A stretch of 64,000 nucleotides of DNA. It comes from Neurospora tetraspora (Eukaryota > Ascomycota > Sordariomycetes > Sordariales > Sordariaceae). Made by a program: the position numbers and the translations under genes. The notes under the pieces were generated by a model, which was not told where the DNA came from, did not search any database, and was given only the letters and a program-made list of their open reading frames with translations. Below, one piece after another: positions 21,329 to 32,653 of this stretch (position 1 is its first letter; each line of letters opens with the position of its first letter). The DNA is taken from the NCBI RefSeq assembly GCF_033439725.1, contig NW_026944383.1, positions 7,130,001 to 7,194,000 of the forward strand, in the 5' to 3' direction.

Positions 21329-22308
21329 ATGGCGCCCAAGGCAATCATTGCACCCTCCATTCTGTCGGCCGACTTTGCCAGCCTCGGCCATGACTGCTCC
21401 AAGACGATCAGCCAGGGCGCCGACTGGCTCCATGTCGACATCATGTAAGACTTCACTGAGAGTCACTCACCCACAATCCAGCGGGCAGGCATGAGAGACT
21501 AACACGCTCAACAGGGATGGCCACTTCGTCCCCAACCTAACCTGGGGCCCTCCCATCGTCGCCAAGATCCGCGGCCACGTTGACAAGCCGACCGAGGCCT
21601 ATGGCAAGGGCACCTTCGACTGCCACATGATGATTGCCGAGCCCAAGAAATGGGTCAAGGAGTTCAAGAAGGCCGGCTGCGACCTGTACTGCTTCCACTA
21701 CGAGGCCGCCTTCTCGACGGCCGCCGAGTCGCCTGAGGCCAAGTCGGACGAGAAGACCAGCCCAAAGGAGCTGATCAAGTACATTCACAACCAGGGCATG
21801 CTGGCGGGTATTGCCCTTAAGCCCGCGACGTCTGTCGATGTTCTCTGGGAGATCTTGGAGTCTGAGGACCCCAAGGAGAGACCTGATGTGAGTTTACACC
21901 TGCTCTCACCCCTTACCTAAGTTTGGTGTGTCTACTAGTGCTGGACTGGTCTTGTGTAAAACGGGTGAATAAATGGAAAATTTGAAGAAAACAAAGAGTC
22001 GGAAAAGGGAAAGTAAAAATACTAAACACCACGTGTGACAGATGGTCCTCATCATGACGGTCGAGCCCGGCTTCGGCGGACAAAAGTTCATGGCTTCCGA
22101 ACTGCCCAAGGTTCAGGAGCTCAGGAAGCGGTATCCCGAGTTGAACATCGAGGTCGACGGCGGCCTTGGACCCGCCACCATTGACCAGGCGGCGGATGCG
22201 GGTGCGAACGTTATCGTGGCTGGAAGCGCGGTCTTCGGTGCCCAGGATCCGTCCGAGGTTATTGCGCTACTTCGCGAGGCTGTCGAGAAGAGGAACGGCA
22301 AGCTATGA
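21329..22308 (+). CDS. rpe1: Ribulose-phosphate 3-epimerase
   Basis: Predicted 251 aa from three exons: 21329-21444, 21515-21887 and 22042-22308. Introns of 70 and 154 nt start GTAAGA and GTGAGT and end CAG; the first has a GACTAAC branch point. The cytosolic enzyme interconverts D-ribulose 5-phosphate and D-xylulose 5-phosphate in the pentose phosphate pathway. Family motifs are [10 protein letters not shown] at the N terminus, the metal and catalytic block HVDIMDGHFVPN (joined across intron 1), [17 protein letters not shown] and EVDGGLG. It is slightly longer than the usual 220-230 aa because of a Lys/Glu/Ser insertion after YEAAFST. The ATG at 21329 follows an ACAATGG context. Confidence 0.95.
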
Positions 22309-23127
22309 GAGGGATTTCGACCAGAGTGGAAGAGGGGAGGAGAGTGAGTGAGGGAACGTACAGACGTCGTGTGTGACGATACCTCTAGTGAGTGCGGCAT
22401 AGAAGGGCATGAAGGCTTAGACTGTAGATAAGGATTGTAGATAAGGACTGTGAGCTCATCATGGGAATATTTCGCTAATTCAAAATACCCCGAGTACAAT
22501 GAGAGTCAGAGAATCCTTCCTCCCTGTCTTATACGAGATCGCCGATTCAAACAATTCACAACAAATACCACAGACGATATCAGACCTGAGGGATGTGAAC
22601 AGCTACTCCCTCCTTGCCAGTCTCAAGGTCTTTTCCGTAGATGACACCTACACCCTTGGTAGCATTGTGCACTGTTCAGAGACGTACGTCACATCTTTTG
22701 CTCAAGTCAAGACAAGCTGTCCCTGAGTTCTGTAAAGCTCCATCTCAAAACACTCATGACTTCAAACTGAAGGGCTCGTTCTTGTAAAAGAATGAAAGAG
22801 CGTTGAAGTGGAAGTCAACCGGGCCACTTTAGGTGCTGCAGGTACGTACCGCGTCGTTATCGATAAACCGAATCATGCGATATCTCGGGCGATCCCTGCC
22901 TTTCTGGCCTCTTTTTCGTGGGGAAAGAGGATCCGACATACAGGCGGAGACAAAATTTTTGGAAAGCTTCTCCACTCTGGTGGCTCGATAAGAGCTGCGA
23001 TAACTTATGTATCAGCCCACGGCACCTTCCTGGCCAGCACTTTTTCTCCCGCTGCATTTGCACTTGCACACTGTCGCCTCAATTGGGGCTCGAACTTTGT
23101 GCAAATCAGCCAATCGACCTGCCCAAG
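22309..23127. other. Intergenic region between epimerase and dihydroxylase genes
   Basis: 819 bp between two plus-strand genes, holding the 3' end of the first and the promoter and leader of the second. I see no ORF or repeat worth calling. Confidence 0.4.
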
Positions 23128-25200
23128 ATGGTGAAGAGAAAGGCAGACAATCAGGCGCGGTCTGGCAGCAAAAAGTCGGCCAAAAACTTGAAGAGATCGA
23201 AGAACAGTAATGCGTCCACTGGTCCCCATACTCGCCCGGCTTCCAGTTGTGGCTGACCCGCATCACCGCACACAGCTCTCTCCCCAGAAGACACCAAGGC
23301 CCGTTTCCGCAAGGGGCTCTTCGATCAGTCCGTCCTTAACGAGTACACGCAGGAGTATGCTTCCTCGACCCCATACAAGCACACTGTTATCAACAAGCTA
23401 GTCGACGACTCCCTCCTCCGCAAGGTCCGCGACGAGATCAAGGACAATGTCTCTTTCACTCCCAAGGAGACCGACATCTACAAGATTCACCAGAGCGGCG
23501 ATCTCGCAAACCTCGACGGTCTCGACGACGATGCCCTGTCCAAGCTGCCCTCTCTCCTCGCCCTTCGCGACGCCCTTTACTCGGAGACCTTCCGCAATTA
23601 CGTTTCCCACATCACCGACTGCGGTCCCTTGAGCGGACGTAAGACCGATATGGCCATCAATGTCTATACGCCGGGCTGCTACCTGTTGTGCCACGACGAC
23701 GTGATCGGTTCCCGCAAGGTCAGCTACATCCTCTACCTGACGGATCCCGATACCCCTTGGAAACCCGAGTGGGGTGGTGCCTTGCGCCTCTTCCCCGTCG
23801 AGGACCGTGAGGGCAAGGACGGCGAGATTGCCAAGACACCGCTCCCAGACCCGGTCAAGGTTATCCCACCGGCGTGGAACCAGTTGTCCTTCTTCGCTGT
23901 CCAGCCCGGAGAATCTTTCCACGACGTCGAGGAGGTATACCATGCTTCCAAGGAGGAGCTGGAAAAGCAGGGTGGCCGCATCCGTATGGCTATCAGCGGA
24001 TGGTTCCATATCCCTCAGATCGGCGAGGATGGCTACGTTGAGGGCGCGGAGGAAAAGGCTGCCCACAAGAGTGGTTTAATGCAACTGCAGGGCAACCCAG
24101 ATCAGTACGACCGCCCAGTAGCGAAGCCCGTGCAGGTGGAGAAGGAGTCGAGCAACGAGGATGAAGAGAACACGTTTGACGAAGCCGACTTGGAGTTCCT
24201 CCTGAAGTATCTCGCCCCTACCTACTTGACCCCCGACACGATCGAGAACATTGCAGACCAATTCGAGGAGCAGTTCAGCATTACCCTGTCCGACATTTTG
24301 CATCCCAAGTTCGCTGCCAAGATCAAGGAATATGTCGAGGCTCAGGAGGCCAAGAAGCTTCCCGAGGTTAGCGAGGAGATCGAGAAGTCCGGGTCTTGGA
24401 AGGTAGCTCGCCCGCCCCACAAGCACCGCTTCTTGTATCTGCAGCCAGGCGAGGAAAACGCCGAAGACTCGCCCATCAAGGAATTGCTGGAAGTTCTGTT
24501 GCCATCAAGACAGTTCCGTCTGTGGTTGCAGATGGCGACAAGGTCGACTATTGAAGGTCATGATCTCCTTGCTAGGCGGTTCCGTCACGGCAAGGATTAT
24601 ACTCTTGCTACCGGACATGATGGCAAGGCTCGCCTGGAGCTTAACATTGGCCTGACTCCTACGGAGGGATGGGGTGATGTGGAGGAGGATGATGAGGATG
24701 AAGAGGACGAGGAGGAGTCGGAAGAAGAGGAGGTTAAGGGCAAGGGCAAAGGCAAGGGCAAGGCCACCTCTAACGGCAGCTCGAAGGATAAGGGCAAGGG
24801 TAAGGCCAAGGCTGTTGAAAAGGAGGAAGAGGCTGATGAGGAGACTGTGGAAGTTGGCGGCCACGAAGTGTACATGGCCGGCGACGATGATGAGGATGAA
24901 GATGCGGCTATCTACAAGACCAGCGAGGACGACGACAACATTCTCTTTTTCCAGGCGGCTGCTTGGAACAAGATGACACTGGTGCTCCGCGACAGAGGGA
25001 CACTGCGCTTCGTCAAGTATGTTAGCCGCGCTGCCAAGGGTGACCGATGGGACGTTAGCGGCAGTTACGAGATCGAGGAACAGGATGAGGACCCCGATGC
25101 GGAGGAGTTGGCTGAAGGAGCTGAGGACGACGAGGAAGGCTCTGAAGATGATGAGTTCAATGGCTTCTCGGATGGTCCGGATGGCACCGGTTCCGATTAA
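23128..25200 (+). CDS. ofd1: Prolyl 3,4-dihydroxylase Tpa1/Ofd1 family
   Basis: Predicted 663 aa from exons 23128-23206 and 23288-25200; the 81-nt intron starts GTAATG and ends CCCCAG. Tpa1/Ofd1 proteins are Fe(II)/2-oxoglutarate dioxygenases that hydroxylate a proline of ribosomal protein Rps23. In fission yeast Ofd1 also controls turnover of the sterol regulator Sre1 according to oxygen. The metal ligands are visible: H162 and D164 in CHDD, H238 in SFHDVEEV, and the 2-oxoglutarate-binding Arg near 259 in RIRMAISGWFH. A second degenerate oxygenase domain forms the C-terminal half. It is interrupted by a long acidic tract, a repeated Lys-Gly segment and more acid, and the protein also ends in an acidic tail. 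The N terminus is basic, consistent with nuclear import. Confidence 0.92.
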
Positions 25201-25652
25201 GATGTGAGCATCTAGAAGTACATGTAAGATTGTGAAAGATACCCGGCAATAAAAGATGACATAAGACAATGGTGGCTTCACTATGACCATCCGTATTCGG
25301 GATGGATTAACTGGGTCAGCTGAGCCTTTGTTCTTGAGTTTCGCTGGATGAGGGAGGAGTTAGTTGGTCTAATATTTGATATTTGACCGCTTAACCGGCA
25401 AACTGCTCTGATGGGCACGACGAAGAGGTGGGCTATAAATCGTCAAAAGGGAGGATAACATCACGACCTCGCTAGGCGTTGACTATGCCCTGCTTTTGCC
25501 TTTTGAGCTGACAGACGAGCAGCACAAAGACAAGACCAGGTTACATCTAGCTGACTGGCTTCCAACACAGCCCTCAAGGTTGTGCACGTGTAGTTTTTGA
25601 TCGCCCTTCCTCAACCTGTTCCAGTTGCTACACTGCCTATTTTGCCGAGGTG
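25201..25652. other. Spacer between dihydroxylase gene and foldback element
   Basis: 452 bp of ordinary 3' flank with no ORF or repeat recognised. It ends at the TA that flanks the inverted-repeat element. Confidence 0.4.
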
Positions 25653-25654
25653 TA

Positions 25655-26297
25655 CTTGGGGGTTGTGGTGCGGTTCGGTGGTGGGACCTTTCCTCAACCC
25701 CCTACTCATTAAGTAGGGGGAAAAAGTATTCTAGGACAAACTTTTAATTTGGGATATCTGGAATGTTAGCGTGTACTATAGGAAACTAGTAGTAGGAAGA
25801 TGCAACAATAATAACTACATCTACCAATTTTCTAAAATTCTAGCAAAAATCAGGAAGCAAGAAAGAGGTATAAGAAATACTCTCTCAAAGTTGCAAAAAA
25901 TCATCTTTTAAATTGGGTAAATGGTAGCTTTTGGACTTTGCATTGATACTAAATATTATTATTTTTAGTATCGCGAAACCGCCGAACTAAACCACACTTC
26001 AACAACAAAGAGATATACGACTTGGGGATTCCTCAACAACGACCCGACCAAAATTAATGCAACTTTAAAAACACCTCTATTAGAACCTTCTTATTCTTCC
26101 CAATTTTTTCCAGATTTTTAGAAAATGGTGGTATAGTTGAAAGGTGGTTGCGTCTCTCCCACTAACACTTTTCTATAATGCATCCTAACATTTCAGATTG
26201 TCCCAGATTAAAAGTTTGTCCCAGAATATTTTTTCCCCCTCTTTTATAAGAGGGGGTTGACAAAAGGCTCCAACCAAGCCGCTCGACAACCCCCAAG
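25655..26297. mobile_element. Foldback MITE-like element with TA target duplication
   Basis: A 643-bp AT-rich element with long terminal inverted repeats. Both ends begin CTTGGGGGTTGT when read inward, and each is flanked by TA (25653-25654 and 26298-26299), the duplication typical of Tc1/mariner-type insertions. The arms are diverged but alignable for about 250-300 bp, for example GGACAAACTTTTAAT in one arm against the same string in the reverse complement of the other. Each arm carries a subterminal hairpin (25698-25720 and 26235-26256). The centre holds a 9-bp palindrome (25945-25972). There is no coding capacity, so it would depend on a transposase elsewhere. Much of the difference between arms is C/T-type, compatible with RIP or age. 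Confidence 0.85.
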
Positions 26298-26299
26298 TA

Positions 26300-27332
26300 A
26301 GTTTCTTGGAGTTGGAGAAAGGATAACGTCATGAGCCATACCTCCAGAAATGATGACCTTTTAAGTTATGGCAAGAAGCACCCCGCACGGATGAACATCA
26401 GAGCCATCATCTCGCTCATCAACTGTTGTCTTTAATCACCACAGTATAGAGAGCTCTTCAACAGTTGATATACTTATCACCACTTACAACTGAACAAAGG
26501 TGCTTGTACCCAATTGGCACCAACGAATCAACGATACACAAGCGGGCACTTTTGTGCGCCACTCCACGCTGACGGCGTGCTGGGAGTGCACAAAAAGGGT
26601 GCACAAGTCAAAGGCGGGGCGGGGAGATCAACTGAATGCAATTCCCCTTTTGGCTCTTGAGCAGTATCCGCATGTGGATGACAAGCTGGATGGCTGCCAT
26701 GGCACAGGCACAGTGTCGCTCGAGTGTCCCTGAAGACTGCAGGTCAACTACTGCAGCTTGTGCAGCTGGCAAACTAAAAACGGCCCAAGATCGTACCCCG
26801 CGGTCCCACTCTGGGCGCCGTCGTCCAATGGAGATGCAACGGCCCCGAGGGTCCCGTCGGCCAGACCGTCTTTGAGGACCATTGCGGACCATTGAGGACG
26901 TGGAGAGAGTGGCTCGGGAGTGGGAACTAGTCCGAGGGAAAAGGACTTTTGAATAGGGATGTTCGCTGCTTTTGATTTGTATTTGACCGATTTCATCTGA
27001 TTTATCCTTCCATTTGGAACTCTTAGAATCCCAGACCACTGCACCTTCCATCGCATCTTTAGCTCGAGGCCCCTTGAAGAGGAAGTCGGCACAGAAACTC
27101 GGACGAATCCGCTGCCAACCATCTTTCTTCCCACGCCTGCACTCTTAATCGCAAACCAGATCCTGGACCGCCCAGTGTCTCCCGTCTACAACCAACAACA
27201 GAATCATACTTTCGAGTTTCATATAGTCTCCGACTTCTCTTTACCACGATTATACCTGGACCCTGTCCGTCGTAACGTTGTATAGCGGACCGACTTGACT
27301 CCTCCATCAGCAAACAAACGAACTCTGCCACC
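26300..27332. other. Upstream region of the four-exon gene
   Basis: About 1 kb between the foldback element and the next ATG. The open frames on the minus strand (26608-27134 and 27059-27577) overlap the promoter and first exon of the plus-strand gene and look like shadows. The last 200 bp are CT/CA-rich, as in a 5' leader. Confidence 0.4.
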
Positions 27333-28391
27333 ATGCCGCTTCGGAATCCCTTCGCGCGCCGGCCTGGCGTTGCCGTGACCCAGGACGAGAACGTCCGCCC
27401 CGGTTCCGACGCCGGTAATACTGACCCTGCCCATCTTGGCTTCGAGAGGGTAAACACGGTCGGTTCTAGAGCCTCGTCGGCCTTCAGCATCCGCAGCAAC
27501 AAGAAGGGTCCAGATACTGGCGAATACAAGATGAGTGGTATGACAAACCAGGCCCCTATCAACCAACACCGCCTCAACCCCCTTCTTAACCACCGTCCAT
27601 GCAGTAGAAAGCGCCATTATGCTAACTCGTCTTGTTGGTTTCAGTGGTCAATGGCAGTGGTGTATACTTGCCGGTATGAATTGAAATTCCCATGTGGCGT
27701 GGCTTAGAGAAACAACCCAAGCATAGACATCTGACAGGGGTAATCGCAGCCGTCCCCCGTCGAGAAAGAAGCGATTTGGCCCAGGAAATACCTGTCGCGC
27801 AACTCCACCGACACAAGGAGCAGTGTTCCCGAGATTGAACACTTCTCCATCTCCAGAGAGTCCTTTGACTCCTATAGGAGGTCCTTTGTATGTTTCCGAC
27901 GCATCCATCCCGCCTACAGGGCCATGACCGCCGTACACATGGCTGACCTTGGTACACTTTCCTACTTTTAGGACATTTCCGCAAAGAGCCCCATATCTCC
28001 CACATCTCCCACCACGGGCAATTTCACTTTCGCCCCGCGGCAGAGTCTCGACTCGGCTAGGTTCCCACGCATGCCGCGACAGTCGATGCTAAGTGAGCGC
28101 CGCTTCAGGCGGGACTTTTCTAATACTCCGGAAGAGAGCTTCGAAGAGGTCGGCCTTAACGACGACAAGCAACAGGCCCAGCCGGCCAAGAGGCGCGGCT
28201 TCTTCTCCAAGTTTGGCTCCGATGCCCCTGAAAACGCCACCCCTCTGAAAGAGAAGGAGAACGGGCAAGCCATGTCGCGATTCCTCCCCGGCCGGAAGCG
28301 GGGACAGAGCGGACAAGGGGCAGAACTTATGCCTGTTGCTGACCGACCATCCACCGCCACCACCTTGCAAGAACAGGAGGTGCAGTCATGA
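27333..28391 (+). CDS. Uncharacterised basic Ser/Pro-rich fungal protein
   Basis: Predicted 263 aa from four exons: 27333-27537, 27645-27673, 27750-27887 and 27972-28391. Introns of 107, 76 and 84 nt all start GTATG and end CAG or TAG, and two have clear GCTAAC or CTGAC branch points. Exon 2 is only 29 nt. I do not recognise the family. The protein starts MPLRNPFARRPG, has repeated Ser-Phe-Asp and Ser-Leu-Asp motifs in an Arg/Ser-rich middle (RESFDSYRRSF, RQSLDSAR) that look like kinase sites, then a basic KRRGFFSKFG segment and a second basic FLPGRKRG. No signal peptide or membrane segment is seen. The ATG has a GCCACCATG context. A cytosolic or nuclear regulatory role is a guess only. Confidence 0.8.
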
Positions 28392-28798
28392 TTCACGTCC
28401 CAAGTGGAATCCTCTTTCTCTTCTTTTTGGCTTACCGATATTGGGGTGCAAATAATGCCGGGTTGGGTCATGTTTAGGCTTACATACATGTCAACCCGTG
28501 GGCTTTCGACTGGTGGACTACTTAATGAAGTCACGCACAATGTTAGACCGTACACTTAGACGGACGTCACTCGCTCATGGAGGATGACGAGGGGTATGGG
28601 ATAATGGCTTTTCGGCGTTCTTGGGTAATGAGGATATTGCTCTTATGACACAGTATATACAGGCATGATCAACAAAACTACAACTTAATGAATTGAGTAA
28701 TTATCACCACTTCCGCTCACTCATAGCTTGAAGTCAGACCATATTGTGCTTCTAAACAACAGCTTTTTATTTGTTCATCACTCGTGGTATCTTGGTAT
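28392..28798. other. Convergent intergenic spacer
   Basis: 407 bp between the 3' ends of two convergent genes. AT-richer than the flanking coding sequence; presumably 3' untranslated sequence for both. Nothing else seen. Confidence 0.45.
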
Positions 28799-30162
28799 TT
28801 ACTGCGCCTTGGGATCCTTCTTCAATGCCTCAAGGCCCTGAATGAGATCGTCCCGGAGATCTTCCCAGGCCTCGACGCCGATACTCACGCGCAACAGCCT
28901 CTTATCAATACCCAAATCGCTCATGGCGCGCCACTCGATCAAGCTCTCAACGCCACCCAAGCTAGTAGCATGGTGGAACAAGTGCAACTTGCTAGGGAAC
29001 CTCTTAGCCTGCTCCTCCGACTGGAGATAAATCGAAAACACCGGTCCGAAGCCACGAGGCATCTGCTTCCTCAACCAGCTGCCCTCCTCCTTGGCCTCCG
29101 GCTGCTGCGAAGCATGCTGGATCCTCGTCACGAATTCACTGATCAAGCTGCCCTCCTTCGCCTTTTCCTCCACCAACCAATCCACCAGCTTCTGCGCGCT
29201 CTCCGCCTGCCTCTTGATCCGCAGTTCAAACGTCCGCAAGCTGCGCACGCCCAGCCACCCCTCCAGACTCCCCAGCACCGCGCCCACGTGCAGCCTCTCC
29301 TCCCTCAGCTCCGGCAGCCACTCCTCGGCTTTATCGGGGCGGAACGCCAGCACGCCGCACAGCATGTCGCTGTGTCCGCCGAAGTACTTGGTACCGCTGT
29401 GCATGACGATATCCACGCCAAACTGGAACGGGTCCTGCAAGGGCGGGGGAGCAAAGGTAGCGTCAACGGTCAAGTAGCAACCCAGCTCGTCGGCCTTGCG
29501 CCGGTAGTAAGCTAGGTCGCGGGCTTCGCCGGTGGGGTTGAGGGGCGTCTCGACGTGGATGATGTCACCCGGTTGAAGCTTGGCGAGGTCGGCGTCGGAC
29601 TCGAGCTCGAGTTGTTCCAGTCCGTTGAGCTTCTTCATGAGTTTGAGAATGCCGTGGCAGCCGTGGTAGCCGCCGCCGATGGCGACGCGGCGCGGGTTCA
29701 GGAAGACGATCATGGCGTGGAAGGCGGAGAGGCCGGAGGCGTAGGTGAGGACGGGGGCACCGAGGATGGAGGTCAGGATGGCTTCGAGGCGGGTGGAGTT
29801 AGGGGCTGAGTCGCGGGAGTAGATGTGGGAGTCGTATGGGGCGTTGGGCTGGGGTTTTGTGTTAGTGATGGCTGTTCATGGTGGTGAATGATGGTGATAC
29901 TCGTCTGAGCTATAATCGCCCGTGGCTAACGAGTAGAGAGAGGGAAACATACGTTAAGGTTGGCCCATGGCCTCAAGTCGTCTGGGTTTTCGGCATAGCG
30001 AAAGGTGGTGGAAACGTGCATGGGAGGCGCAACGGCCTGGTGGTTGTTGATGTAGTCGTCGGCGTGAACCGAGAGAGAAGCCATCGACAGCTCCTTGTTA
30101 GGGAAAGCCGCGGCGAGCTTCTTGGGGCCGTCGAGGACGGGGTTTCCGGTTGGCAAGGACAT
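28799..30162 (-). CDS. Cys/Met metabolism PLP-dependent enzyme, cystathionine gamma-synthase-like
   Basis: Predicted 419 aa from exons 30162-29953 and 29848-28799; the 104-nt intron starts GTATGT and ends CCCCAG. The fold-type I family uses pyridoxal phosphate to join or cleave sulfur amino acids (cystathionine synthases and lyases, O-acetylhomoserine sulfhydrylases). The Schiff-base lysine is K224 in HSGTKYFGGHSD. Other family marks are VAPPMHVSTTF near residue 45, YSRDSAPNSTRLE, HVETPLNPTGE, LTVDATFAPP and a C-terminal LLRVSIGVEAWEDL. Length is normal. Sequence alone does not separate synthase from lyase or sulfhydrylase activity, so I name only the family. The ATG at 30162 is the first in frame; upstream in-frame codons contain none. 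Confidence 0.9.
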
Positions 30163-32653
30163 GTTGATGGTGTTGATACTGACGGACTGAGATGCACAGC
30201 TTGGTGAGAAGTCAGAACCCGACTTAAAGTTTCTGAAACTCGGTTCTATCAACCTATTTATATGAACCTATACAGCGGAGAGAGATGTGTCAGAGTCCAG
30301 GGTACCATTCTACCCAGATGAGGGTTAGATGCCAAAGTCCTAGCCACCTGATTTACAAGTTTTGGTAAATATGGGTTACCCCCAGAACCCCCAGGCCTTC
30401 TTGAGAAGGGCGCACGAGTTAGACACATATAGAATCAATCATACTAGTAAATTTGACAAGATGGTGTTATCGCAAAGTCGTCGACCCGAAGAAGAAAGTG
30501 GAATCATGTCGCCATGAGGAAGCATGGTGACTCCCGGGTCCAAACTAGCCTTAATAGCCTAGCTTGAGCCCTAGAGCGCCCTTGGAGTCTTGGACACATC
30601 CACTCTTCTCGCCGTGGTCGAATGCCAGTTCGATATTGGCGCGGGGCGACTCCATAGTTGACAAAAAGTCTCCTCAGCTCGTCATCGCAAGGGCGGGATG
30701 GGACCCATCGGATGCGGAGCGGATGGGGTAGCAAGGGAAATGCTTATGCAGAAGACAATCCGACATGTACCTTCCCACGCCCAGGCAAAAAACCTAAGTC
30801 CCGGATACTTTTGCTAACCTTTCTTCCAACCGCTGTATTAACTTCACTACAACCCGATATAAAATTAACCCGAGCAAAAAGCCCCCTTTTGGGCGCGCTG
30901 AATTTACTGGTGCTATCAGTTTTTCTATGCAGTGACTTTTCGTAAAGTTGTGACGAAAGCGTCGAAAAAAAGTGACTTTAGGATGGACGCAGGACTTGGC
31001 GCCAAGACACAGCTTAGCCACCAGAGGGCGAGAAGGTACATGTCGGATTGTCTTCTGCATAATCACTACCGTAGCAAGAGGGGCTCCTGAATCGGGGCCC
31101 GGCACGTTAACGAAAGCTTTGACCATCTCGTGAGTAATACAAGAAAATGCGTACTGCACTCAGCACTGTGATGGAGTTCAGATATCGCAAGAAAGATCTC
31201 GTCCGCCACCAAGCCATCTGTTGAGCCGTGCCAGCCTCATTCAGGTGCATTAAACCCAAAGATAGAAGCCAGAATGGCGCAGCTTCTGTTTGGTTTCCAG
31301 AATATGGGGATGGCGGTTTGGAAGATAGTGTTGTTGACGGTTGTTGGAGATTGGAGGTTCTTTGGTTCTTCGGAGTTAACTTGGAGAGTCACTGCGTTTC
31401 CTGTGTAGCAATACAGAAAGGGCATCCACTTCATGGTCGCTTTCGCACAGACCCGTCCAGCTGTTGAGGTCCCGTTCTGGCGACAACCCTGGATCGTCCC
31501 GAGGCCACTGGAAGGATTCCGAAGAAAGAAAACAAAGACATTCTAGAAGACTTCTTCTCCACTTGAAACAACCACTCATTCCTCGGGGCTACGGAGCTTC
31601 ATTGATTACTCATTTGATCACTGATCATTCGCTAGAAGCCCGAAGTTTCTGTCTGCCATCAGCGGGTGTGACCGCGTGCCCGGGATGTTGACGACGACGA
31701 CGACGGGAACCCAAGAGGCTCTAGCGGCCGTTGGCTTTCCTTACGGACGTCGACACCTCGCTTTCGTGTTCGAGGCTCCAAGCATCGCCCCCTTCAGGAA
31801 CGTGATTGTCGAAGGAGCTCTGAAACATCGTATCCGAAACATAACGGTATCCAAGGGACGGGTAAGCCGAGCATACATGCATATCGACATCCCCAAATCT
31901 CAGAAATGATCTCCCGGCGGGAGAAAAAGAAGATTCCATTGCTTCCATGGGCCACAAGGTGGCGCCCCCTTTGACGTCGAATGGCGGCATTGTTGGCAGT
32001 TATCAGGGGCTCCGTCTGTCGCAGATGAACAAGCAAACACCACCCCACGTGGAGAACAAGACCGTGAAGAAGACCAAGAGGAGTGTGTGCAAGCGTGCAA
32101 TCTACACCATCCTGGAGAGACATCCCAGTCATCTCTTCCCGATTGAGACGACTGGCTGCAGCATGGCTTCATTGGCGAATTGGCCCCTAAGGCAAGCCGA
32201 CTATGTTTGACACCGCAACGGTCCGAAAATGGCACCAAAGTCACTCCCATCTGATCGTATCCCAGGGTGTCTTTCACCCATCCACACGGCTTGTCATGAG
32301 TCGGGGCCCTAATATGTTCAGTTTGTGGGGAGATCATCGAACGTCGACGCTCGTCTCCCTTCAATACCGGCACACGGCGTACCGGCATCATGACGTCCTC
32401 CTCGACTCGTTATCAAAGATCGACGACCGGAGACTTTGGCCACCCTCCCACCCCAGGAAATAACGGTCTGTTTCAAACGATGGCTTGATATGAGCCTCCG
32501 GAGAAGGCTTAGTCGCTTCCGGGTCGGATAGTCTCTCGGATGGTTGCGCATGTGTATATCATGTCCCGCTCTGGCCCTCCCCCCGATGCTTCCACTCCTT
32601 TAGTTGTTTGCTGATCTTACGTCCGTAAGGAAAGTCAAACAGAAACAGCCACC
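30163..32653. other. 2.5-kb intergenic region, no gene recognised
   Basis: Short frames on both strands lack protein-like character or splice support. The segment 30830-30990 is AT-rich with A and T runs and could be a decayed element, but I see no terminal repeats. The last 100 bp before 32654 are the leader of the ankyrin gene. Confidence 0.4.

Noticed and set aside
24505-25290. 261-codon minus-strand frame opposite the dihydroxylase gene
   Set aside because: Shadow frame caused by the acidic, codon-biased plus-strand CDS; no independent start or domain.
27059-27577. 172-codon minus-strand frame
   Set aside because: Overlaps the promoter and first exon of the plus-strand four-exon gene, whose splice sites are all consensus.
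28784-29515. 243-codon plus-strand frame opposite the PLP enzyme
   Set aside because: Antisense to an enzyme with intact catalytic motifs; Leu/Gln-rich with no family resemblance.
30830-30990. AT-rich stretch with A and T runs suggesting a decayed transposon
   Set aside because: No terminal repeats, target duplication or coding remnant could be seen.
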